NCBI GenBank assembly: GCA_038216175.1
Contig: JBBQQG010000032.1
Location: forward strand, 1 to 5,993
From: JBBQQG01 sp038216175
GTDB taxonomy: Bacteria; Patescibacteriota; Saccharimonadia; Saccharimonadales; OMJO01
Reading direction: 5' to 3'
DNA: 5,993 nucleotides
Numbering within the stretch: position 1 is the first letter of the stretch; the number at the start of each line of letters is the position of its first letter. Position numbers and translations under genes: made by a program. This document shows positions 1 through 4,924 of the stretch, one piece after another. Under the pieces are notes generated by a model that had not been told where the DNA came from, searched no databases, and saw nothing but the letters and a program-made list of their open reading frames with translations.

Positions 1-534
1 AGCTGTTGTGTTGTAGGTTAAGATACGTGCGTAAAATGTACCAAGTGTGCTTGGGTTTGTAGCTGTGAAGCTAAAAGTTATAGGGTTGGCAGGGGTAATA
101 ATGTCAAGACCACCGGCACTAGTTAGAATAAGTCTTTTACCACTGTCACCACCACCAGGGTTACTGGCAGTAAATGATACAGGAGTACCAGTAGCACCTG
201 TATGGGTAACAGGGAAACTACCAGATGTTGCAATACTGCTAAGTCCGGTCGGGTGGGTGCAAGTAATACCGATTAATGGAGATAGACAGAGATCTACTAC
301 GATACCTTTAATGTCGTCGCCGGCGCCACCTGTAGATGTAACTGGGTTAAAGCTAACACTATAGGTAGTAGCAGCTGCACTGATAGCTGACGTACTAAGT
401 GTAATTTTTCTTAAAGTTACCTGGGTTGCGTGCGCCGCCCCGGCGTTTAATAATATTGGCGCAATACTGGCTGTAGCCAACATTAATGCGCTGAGTAATG
501 CAACTTTACGTCGCAGATATTGTTTAATTTTCAT
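1..534 (-). CDS. Secreted beta-rich surface protein, N-terminal part (runs off left edge)
   Basis: Reading the minus strand from the ATG at 534 gives 178 uninterrupted codons up to the window edge, so the C-terminus lies outside. The protein starts with a typical signal peptide: a basic n-region (MKIKQYLRRK), a hydrophobic core at residues 11-31 and an Ala-x-Ala site ending in AHA, so cleavage is likely after residue 36. The mature part is rich in Thr, Ser, Gly and Ala, with alternating hydrophobic residues that suggest an extracellular beta-sandwich. Two cysteines (83 and 92) are close enough to form a disulfide once exported. The purine-rich GAGAAG just before the ATG is a plausible ribosome binding site. 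Proteins of this style, with a signal peptide followed by a 'TYSVSF..VT' strand and a 'C...P...C' pair, are familiar from Saccharibacteria, but I know no function. An opposite-strand frame at 47-364 is a shadow of this gene. The gene is real with good confidence; a role in the envelope or adhesion is inference. Confidence 0.8.
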   Translation of the reverse strand, partial: MKIKQYLRRKVALLSALMLATASIAPILLNAGAAHATQVTLRKITLSTSAISAAATTYSVSFNPVTSTGGAGDDIKGIVVDLCLSPLIGITCTHPTGLSSIATSGSFPVTHTGATGTPVSFTASNPGGGDSGKRLILTSAGGLDIITPANPITFSFTATNPSTLGTFYARILTYNTTA

Positions 535-587
535 CGCTCTTCTCTTATTTATTATGTTTGTTTTTTATTTTTATAGATACGCTATTG

Positions 588-617
588 TTTATACCATTAC
601 TGTCCACAAAAAAACAA
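588..617 (-). promoter_or_regulatory. Candidate promoter of the secreted-protein gene at 1-534
   Basis: On the minus strand, TGGTATAAA (596-588) is an extended -10 box. It is preceded after an 18-base spacer by TTGTTT (617-612) as a weak -35. Transcription would start near 581, leaving a leader of about 47 bases. The -35 matches the consensus only at TTG, so the call rests mainly on the extended -10. Two TGTGGA-containing motifs lie in the spacer and just upstream of the -35. Confidence 0.4.
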
Positions 618-631
618 GCTAGTTATCCACA
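600..631 (+). other. Pair of DnaA-box-like nonamers in an AT-rich intergenic region
   Basis: TTATCCACA at 623-631 is a perfect match to the bacterial DnaA box consensus TTWTNCACA. CTGTCCACA at 600-608 lies in the same orientation 23 bases away and has two mismatches. A weaker match, ATCTGCACA, lies at 674-682. The flank at 640-680 is almost pure A/T, with a TATATATATA run, like a DNA unwinding element. One perfect box can occur by chance or can regulate the overlapping promoter, so an origin is not established. The rest of the 535-709 gap holds only the promoter listed here, with no terminator hairpin seen. Confidence 0.3.
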
Positions 632-709
632 GAATTTATAGATTTAGCTAAATTATTGATATTTATATATATAATCTGCACATTTTTAGAAATCTTAATG
701 TACCTATTG

Positions 710-1465
710 CTAGAAAGTTGCTACTACAACTATTGTATGTGCCATTGTATATAATCCGGCTTTTGTAAGCGGACCGGTATTTGCAATATAAGAAATAGTG
801 TAATCGGTCCGGCCGATTCCCTGATTGCCGACAGTTTTTGGTGAATGGGCGATAGTATTGCCAACGACATATTTATAAACATTTGCTGTGTTATAACCGG
901 GCGATGCTTCACCGTCTGCAAAAGTGTTATCTGGAATATTGACTGAGTTCGCTCCAAAAGTAGCAGGTACGGTATTAGCGACCAGATTAATGCCAAACTG
1001 CTCAGTTCCGGCCGCAGGTGCAGTCGGCGATGCAAGCGAAGCTAAAACTGCTCCGCCCTCTGAAGTTGGCGGATTGCTAATTGTTTGAACGACGTACGTT
1101 CCCGATAGATAAGTTCTAACACTAAACGTACCGGTACCAGTTGCAGTCGATCCAGTAGATAAAACTCCCAAATCAATCGATGCAGCATTTACTATAAGTT
1201 CAAGATACGGATCGGATGGTGTTAAAAATCCGGAGGCGGCTCTAAAATTAGTACTCGCGCTATTTCCTACTCCCAGCGATCCGACCGATCCCTGAGCTTG
1301 ATAAGCACCGGAAGCAGTATTGCCGGCACCGGTGCCAAATTGAGCTTCGGTAACTCCATAATTCGAAGATTTCGATGTTTGAGCAAGAACATAACCAGAA
1401 CTAAAAAAAGTCAGTATTATTGCTAATAATACGGCTTTAAATACAGCTATTTGTGTTTGCCTCAT
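710..1465 (-). CDS. Secreted surface protein with signal peptide, 251 aa
   Basis: The product has a clear signal peptide: a short basic start, a hydrophobic core at residues 8-27 and VLA-QT as the likely cleavage site after residue 28. The mature protein opens with a Ser/Gly/Asn segment (34-80) that repeats the pattern SSNYGVTEAQFG, then SASTNFRAASGFL, a short degenerate repeat. A beta-rich body follows (86-251) with 'LELIV', 'IDLGVLSTGS' and a C-terminal 'KAGLYTMAHTIVVVATF'. This layout resembles WxL-type or spore-coat-U-like secreted beta-sandwich domains, whose last strands read G-x-Y followed by alternating hydrophobics. That resemblance is by eye only. There are no cysteines and no sortase motif or second membrane segment, so it is probably released or held non-covalently. 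It lies 31 bases after the membrane-protein gene on the same strand and could be co-transcribed, but it also has its own -10 box. I see no Shine-Dalgarno sequence. The exact function is unknown. Confidence 0.85.
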   Translation of the reverse strand: MRQTQIAVFKAVLLAIILTFFSSGYVLAQTSKSSNYGVTEAQFGTGAGNTASGAYQAQGSVGSLGVGNSASTNFRAASGFLTPSDPYLELIVNAASIDLGVLSTGSTATGTGTFSVRTYLSGTYVVQTISNPPTSEGGAVLASLASPTAPAAGTEQFGINLVANTVPATFGANSVNIPDNTFADGEASPGYNTANVYKYVVGNTIAHSPKTVGNQGIGRTDYTISYIANTGPLTKAGLYTMAHTIVVVATF

Positions 1466-1473
1466 TTAGTCAA

Positions 1474-1482
1474 ATTATATCA
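1474..1482 (-). promoter_or_regulatory. Extended -10 promoter immediately before the gene at 710-1465, probable leaderless start
   Basis: The minus strand carries TGATATAAT (1482-1474), a TGn-extended, perfect TATAAT. The ATG begins at 1465, only eight bases past the -10 box. Initiation the usual 6-8 bases downstream would fall at 1468-1466, so the transcript would start within about three bases of the start codon. No Shine-Dalgarno motif precedes the ATG, which fits leaderless translation. No good -35 is present at 17-18 bases, but an extended -10 can do without one. Confidence 0.5.
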
Positions 1483-1496
1483 TAAGCTAGATAAGA

Positions 1497-2186
1497 TTAT
1501 CTCGGTTGAAACGATTGTAATATATCCGTCAGTTCTCTTGGATCGGGAGAAACTGTCACATCTTTAAAGACTAACTGATATACGACACTGCTGCCGTCCG
1601 GTCTTTTAAGTTTTATAAGTGACGAACCGTTAGTAACACCAACTAAAACTGTATAGTCTTCACCACTGGGATTGCAAAATACTTGAGAAACGGTATCAAA
1701 TATTATTAACCTCGCATTAGGCTGAACTGATGGGCTTGGCATACCTGTTTTACATGGCTTTGATACTTCTTTAGGTGTAATCAGTCCGTTTACTATATCT
1801 ACGGGTATGACATATGTAACCTTTTCTGCTAGTAGCTGGGGAGTATTTACATATATGTCTAGTTCACGTAATACTAATTGTTTCTCGAGGCTGCGATATA
1901 TAAATTTAGAATCAGTACTTTCACTGGGAATTGATTTCCAGCTATTTGCTGCTTGAAACTGGAATGTAGACGTTCTAAATACTTGTGTAGTCGGTAGAAA
2001 TGCCGATTTAGTTTCAATAGTACTGTCAGATGTTACGACTGCGTTTTTCTTTTGAAGTAATGTATCAGTAATAATTGCTCCAGCAACCAACACTATAAGC
2101 ACAGTCAGTACAATAGCCAGAGTTTTCACCCTTTTTAAAAATCGATTCTTTAAACGATGATGATTCCCGAAATAGTAGTGTGACAT
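1497..2186 (-). CDS. Single-pass membrane-anchored extracytoplasmic protein, 229 aa, unknown function
   Basis: The N-terminus is short and basic (RLKNRFLKRVK). One strong hydrophobic helix at residues 23-42 follows, with no obvious cleavage site, so the protein is probably a type II anchor with its C-terminal 185 residues outside. The outer domain starts with a Ser/Thr linker (50-70). It continues with a strand 'TFQFQAANSWKSIP' and then 'FIYRSLEKQLVLRELDIYVN', which look like the opening strands of a compact alpha/beta fold. Two cysteines (145 and 171) could form a disulfide. Similar proteins with this FQFQ..SWK..PSEST pattern seem familiar from Saccharibacteria, where they are annotated as hypothetical. 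I do not recognise a catalytic motif. The ATG at 2186 is preceded at three bases by GGAAGG, a short-spaced Shine-Dalgarno-like sequence, and by a perfect TATAAT at 2220-2215. It is first in a probable two-gene unit with the secreted protein downstream. Confidence 0.8.
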   Translation of the reverse strand: MSHYYFGNHHRLKNRFLKRVKTLAIVLTVLIVLVAGAIITDTLLQKKNAVVTSDSTIETKSAFLPTTQVFRTSTFQFQAANSWKSIPSESTDSKFIYRSLEKQLVLRELDIYVNTPQLLAEKVTYVIPVDIVNGLITPKEVSKPCKTGMPSPSVQPNARLIIFDTVSQVFCNPSGEDYTVLVGVTNGSSLIKLKRPDGSSVVYQLVFKDVTVSPDPRELTDILQSFQPR

Positions 2187-2214
2187 GTGCCTTCCAGGCT
2201 CCAGTGAGAGTTAC

Positions 2215-2220
2215 ATTATA
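2215..2220 (-). promoter_or_regulatory. -10 box of the membrane-protein gene at 1497-2186
   Basis: A perfect TATAAT reads on the minus strand at 2220-2215. It lies 28 bases upstream of the ATG at 2186, so the leader would be about 20 bases. At 17 bases upstream only a T-rich stretch (TTTTTG) stands in for a -35 box. A perfect palindrome (2225-2237) sits in the spacer. Confidence 0.5.
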
Positions 2221-2224
2221 TTAT

Positions 2225-2237
2225 GGCCAAGTTGGCC
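2225..2237. promoter_or_regulatory. Perfect 13-bp palindrome between divergent promoters, candidate operator
   Basis: GGCCAAGTTGGCC is an inverted repeat with 6-base arms around a central G. It is the GC-rich exception in an A/T-rich divergent gap of 119 bases. It falls in the spacer of the leftward promoter, and its right arm is the -35 element proposed for the rightward one. A protein bound here could therefore switch both genes. That it acts as an operator is inference from position and symmetry; no regulator gene is in the window. Confidence 0.4.
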
Positions 2238-2260
2238 CAAAAAAACAAATTTGTTATGGT
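2232..2260 (+). promoter_or_regulatory. Candidate promoter of the fibre-like gene at 2306-3268
   Basis: TTGGCC (2232-2237) and TATGGT (2255-2260) are separated by 17 bases, and the -10 is extended by TGT (2252-2254). Each hexamer matches the consensus at 4 of 6 positions. Transcription would start near 2267, giving a leader of about 39 bases. TACTAT at 2265-2270 is a weaker alternative -10. Confidence 0.4.
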
Positions 2261-2305
2261 ATCATACTATTATCATTCGTTTAGTGGGACAACGGAACAA
2301 TCCAA

Positions 2306-3268
2306 GTGGAAAATAAAGAAAAAGACGTAAATGACGATGTAAACGCTCTTGAAGGATCTTCTGATGATTCTACTGTTTCAGACGCTAAAACTTCGAATGC
2401 AGATAAGCCTAAATTAAGTATTGTCGGTCGGATCCAAGGTTTGATCACCCACATAAATATTTACCTTCTGATTTTTATACTCATTATGGTTTTAACTGGA
2501 GGCATTGTTTTTGTTGGTATTCAAAAAAACAAAAAAGTTACCAATCAACCTGCTTTAAATTCTCAGCCGTTAACCCAGGCGGCGCTAGATAAAATCAAAA
2601 ACACCGACGCCTCGGTCGGTGACGTAAAACAAACACTGTCGGTCGAGTCAAATGCTGTATTTGCCGGTAAAGTGTTAATAAGAAGCGATCTTGACGTTGC
2701 TGGAACGATAAGAGTCGGATCAGCTTTAAACCTGCCTGGACTAACTGTAAATGGAGTAAGTAATTTTGATCAGATTCAGGCAAATAAAATTTCGATTAAT
2801 GGCGACACTAACATTCAGGGTCAATTAACAGTTCATAAAAATTTGACTGTCAGTGCCGGTGCAAGTTTCGGCGGACCGATTTCTGCACCGAGCATAACTG
2901 TCCAAACTCTAAATCTTGTCGGAGATCTGCAGTTTAATCGCCATATTGATGCCGGAGGTACGACTCCCACAATTGCATCATTTGGAAATGGACTAGGATC
3001 AGGTGGTACAGCATCGGTTAGCGGTACTGATACGGCTGGAACTATAACTTTAAATATCGGAGGTGGTCCACCGGCCGGCCAATGTTTTGTGTCTATTAAA
3101 TTTGCTCAGAATTTCAATGCTACCCCGCATATCGTGGTATCACCTAGTAACAGCGGCGGTGCCAACTTAGGTTATTACGTGACTAGAACGTCAAGTGGTT
3201 TTAGTTTATGTTCAGCCAGCGGTACTCCGTCTGGCAGTCTTACGTTTGACTATGTTGCAGTAGATTAA
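2306..3268 (+). CDS. Membrane-anchored fibre-like surface protein: TM helix, beta-helix stalk, tail-fibre-like tip, 320 aa
   Basis: The gene starts at GTG. An in-frame TAG at 2282-2284 with no ATG after it leaves this as the sensible start, although no clear Shine-Dalgarno precedes it. Residues 1-48 are a charged, Asp/Ser-rich cytoplasmic tail, and 50-72 are a single transmembrane helix followed by QKNKK. Residues 76-112 form a linker. Residues 113-210 hold irregular repeats of short strands (AVFAGKVLIRSDLDVAGTI, LTVNG, ISINGDTNIQGQL, LTVSAGA), the pattern of a right-handed beta-helix as in bactofilins and phage fibres. Residues 234-320 contain SGTDTAGTITLNIG and then a module ending FDYVAVD. 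That motif and module recur in phage tail-fibre and collar tips and in secreted proteins of related bacteria. Cys260 and Cys302 could pair in the tip. Unlike cytoplasmic bactofilins it carries a membrane anchor and a C-terminal tip. It is transcribed against the atp operon, with 2 bp between the stop codons. A role in attachment is inference. Confidence 0.85.
   Translation: MENKEKDVNDDVNALEGSSDDSTVSDAKTSNADKPKLSIVGRIQGLITHINIYLLIFILIMVLTGGIVFVGIQKNKKVTNQPALNSQPLTQAALDKIKNTDASVGDVKQTLSVESNAVFAGKVLIRSDLDVAGTIRVGSALNLPGLTVNGVSNFDQIQANKISINGDTNIQGQLTVHKNLTVSAGASFGGPISAPSITVQTLNLVGDLQFNRHIDAGGTTPTIASFGNGLGSGGTASVSGTDTAGTITLNIGGGPPAGQCFVSIKFAQNFNATPHIVVSPSNSGGANLGYYVTRTSSGFSLCSASGTPSGSLTFDYVAVD
3215..3235 (-). 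other. Hairpin inside the fibre gene, 35 bases past the atpC stop; possible 3' end signal
   Basis: The arms GCCAG (3215-3219) and CTGGC (3231-3235) pair. They enclose CGG and CCG, which also pair around a 4-base loop, with one unpaired base on one side (3230). This is the only clear GC-rich stem near the end of the atp operon. It lacks a following T-tract on either strand, so it is not a canonical intrinsic terminator. It could still stabilise or pause the leftward atp transcript. It may equally be a chance product of the codons there. Confidence 0.2.
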
Positions 3269-3270
3269 AA

Positions 3271-3615
3271 TTAAACGTCTAAAAACACAATCACTTTATC
3301 GGCTTTAACATGCATAATGCCGCGGTTTATCTTAATTTTTTCCTCGCTGCTTTCGGTGCGTACTATTACTTCGCCAGAATTTATTAATGTCATAAAATTG
3401 TGATGTCTTGGCAAAATATCAAATGGACCGGTATCATTTCTGGCGGTAACACTGGCTGCTATTCCGTCAAAATAAGTTTTAAAAGGACCGTAGACTTTAA
3501 CCTGCATAGTTTTTCCGTCGCTTGTAAGGACCGGCTCTGATTTTTTTGTAACCTCGTCGGCAGGTATAGCAGCTTCACTATTATTCGTAGTTGCTGGTGT
3601 AGCACTGTCAGCCAT
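3271..3615 (-). CDS. atpC: F-type ATPase epsilon subunit, short form without C-terminal helices
   Basis: Epsilon links the gamma rotor to the c-ring and, in many bacteria, inhibits ATP hydrolysis through its C-terminal helices. Residues 37-114 match the N-terminal beta-sandwich: 'VYGPFKTYFDGIAASVTA' and then the family signature 'GPFDILPRHHNF' (63-74), 'LINSGEV' and the closing strand 'KVIVFLDV'. The protein stops there, so the roughly 50-residue helical domain of usual epsilon subunits (about 130-140 aa) is absent. Residues 1-36 are an Ala/Ser/Thr/Glu-rich low-complexity extension not normal for the family. The ATG at 3615 lies 4 bases past the atpD stop, which favours translational coupling. 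Met37 (ATG at 3507), preceded by GGAAAA, is an alternative start giving 78 residues. No helix-coding sequence follows the stop, so this is not a fresh nonsense mutation. The family call is firm; the choice of start is less so. Confidence 0.88.
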   Translation of the reverse strand: MADSATPATTNNSEAAIPADEVTKKSEPVLTSDGKTMQVKVYGPFKTYFDGIAASVTARNDTGPFDILPRHHNFMTLINSGEVIVRTESSEEKIKINRGIMHVKADKVIVFLDV

Positions 3616-3619
3616 AATT

Positions 3620-4924
3620 CTAAGCTATTATTTCTTCAATACTTACTAGTGTTTGCTCGCGGGTGAAGAAATCGCCGGGTATGCCGTTATGTTTTTCCAT
3701 TACGTGCATATTCTGAGTGAAATTAGTTATCAGCTTTTTGGCTTTAGCGTAATCAGCTCGGTCTGCTGCCGATAATTCATTTTCACCGATGATAGCAATA
3801 ATACTCTTAAGCGATTCGTATTTTTGTAATAATGCCTGTACTTGGACGCTTAACAGATAATGCCTGTCACCGACAATATCAGGTGTTAACAGCGATGAGC
3901 TGGTTTTGCTTAAATCTACCGCCGGTCTGATGCCTTGTTCTGCTACTTTACGAGATAAAACTATTATCGAATCCAGCTCATGCTGAATCATCTGCACTGC
4001 CGGATCGGATAAATCATCGGCTGGTACATAAATAGTTTGAACAGATGTGATTGAGCCATTTTCATTAGAACTAAGCCGGTCTTGTAAGACTTTAACATCT
4101 GAAAAAATTGTAGGTTCATAGCCGCCTTCATTTGGGACTTGATCGAGAATCGTAGATAACTCGTTGCGGGCCTGAATGTATCGGTACATGTTATCTGCAA
4201 AAAATAAGATATCTTTTTTATTAACGTCCCTGAAATATTCGGCAGCCGCAACGGCTGATATACCAACTAATGAACGCTGTACAGGGTTTTCATTCATCTG
4301 TCCAAAAAACATACAAGTATTTTTAAGAAGGTCGTTTTCTTTTAATGTGTCCCAAAGCTCGTGGCCTTCACGTATACGTTCTCCAATTCCTGCAAAAAAC
4401 GATAACCCACCGCCGCTAGTTGCTATGTTATTAATAAGTTCCATAGTTGTAACTGTTTTACCTACACCGGCCCCACCGATAACTCCGATTTTTCTACCTT
4501 TTACAAAAGGTGTAAAAAAATCTATCACTTTTATTCCTGTTTCAAGTATTTCAGGTTTGGCTACCGTAAAGTTTGTCGAACGACCGGGCACTTTTAAAAT
4601 ATCTTTATATTTCAAATTTTCACCGCTAAGTGCAGGCTGTCCATCTAAAGGTTCTCCCAGTGCATCAAATATTCTGCCAATTGTCGGATCGCCAACCGGA
4701 ATTTCAATACCTTTCATACTTCGAATAACCGGCATTCCTCGTTGTATCCGCCGATCTGTTCTGACATTTAAACAAAGCGCCATACCGCCTGGTTCTAAGT
4801 GATCTACCAGTAACTTTGTATTAAATCCGTTATCGACAACTACTAATTCTCCGACCCGAGGCGCATCGTCGTCAAACTGGGCCTTAACTACAAGGTCTTT
4901 AATTGAAGATACTACGCCGCTCAT
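3620..4924 (-). CDS. atpD: F-type ATPase catalytic beta subunit, divergent
   Basis: Beta carries the catalytic nucleotide sites of the F1 head, which forms or hydrolyses ATP as gamma turns. Visible landmarks are an N-terminal beta-barrel (about 1-75), the P-loop GGAGVGKT (150-157), the catalytic Glu and Arg in GERIREG (E182, R183), GQMNEN (208-213), Walker B ILFFADN (Asp244) and SITSVQTIYVPADDLSDP (291-308). The C-terminal helical domain follows from about 355. At 434 residues it is somewhat shorter than the usual 460-480. Several normally invariant stretches differ: MNEPPGAR is MNENPVQR, the GIYPAVDP site is GIRPAVDL, the DSTSR motif is KTSSS, and DELSEED is NELSAAD (382-388). The two C-terminal aromatics of the adenine pocket appear as M406 and H412. 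It overlaps atpG by 4 bases (ATGA), and no strong Shine-Dalgarno is seen, so coupled translation is likely. Identity as an F1 beta-type subunit is near certain. Whether it serves ordinary ATP synthesis is less so. Confidence 0.95.
   Translation of the reverse strand: MSGVVSSIKDLVVKAQFDDDAPRVGELVVVDNGFNTKLLVDHLEPGGMALCLNVRTDRRIQRGMPVIRSMKGIEIPVGDPTIGRIFDALGEPLDGQPALSGENLKYKDILKVPGRSTNFTVAKPEILETGIKVIDFFTPFVKGRKIGVIGGAGVGKTVTTMELINNIATSGGGLSFFAGIGERIREGHELWDTLKENDLLKNTCMFFGQMNENPVQRSLVGISAVAAAEYFRDVNKKDILFFADNMYRYIQARNELSTILDQVPNEGGYEPTIFSDVKVLQDRLSSNENGSITSVQTIYVPADDLSDPAVQMIQHELDSIIVLSRKVAEQGIRPAVDLSKTSSSLLTPDIVGDRHYLLSVQVQALLQKYESLKSIIAIIGENELSAADRADYAKAKKLITNFTQNMHVMEKHNGIPGDFFTREQTLVSIEEIIA

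Noticed and set aside
47..364. Plus-strand open frame of 105 codons with a proline- and valine-rich product
   Set aside because: It lies antisense to the signal-peptide protein whose frame is open from 534 to the window edge. The minus-strand product has a clear export signal and sensible composition, while this one looks like the complement of Gly/Thr-rich coding sequence.
730..1035. Minus-strand open frame of 101 codons inside the secreted-protein gene
   Set aside because: It is an overlapping frame of the 251-residue gene, with no start signal and no domain.
2595..2783. Minus-strand open frame opposite the fibre gene
   Set aside because: It is short, low in complexity and fully antisense to a well-supported coding region.
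3062..3078. GC-rich palindromes GGTGGTCCACC and CCGGCCGG as a possible terminator or recombination site
   Set aside because: They lie in the Gly/Pro-rich coding segment of the fibre gene, the first has a one-base loop and cannot form a good hairpin, and no T-tract follows.
3271..3615. Epsilon as a pseudogene cut by a frameshift or nonsense mutation
   Set aside because: The stop falls exactly at the domain border, the beta-sandwich is intact, and the sequence past the stop shows no helix-coding remnant and belongs to another gene.
3988..4266. Alternative-frame open stretch on the minus strand within atpD
   Set aside because: The beta subunit frame has all the family motifs; this frame has none.
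4176..4802. Plus-strand open frame of 208 codons antisense to atpD
   Set aside because: Long antisense frames are common opposite conserved coding sequence. The product has no recognisable fold, and the opposite strand encodes the beta P-loop region.
4921..4923. UGA recoding to glycine, as in some CPR lineages
   Set aside because: TGA is the natural stop of atpG in an ATGA overlap with atpD, and the gamma family match ends just before it.
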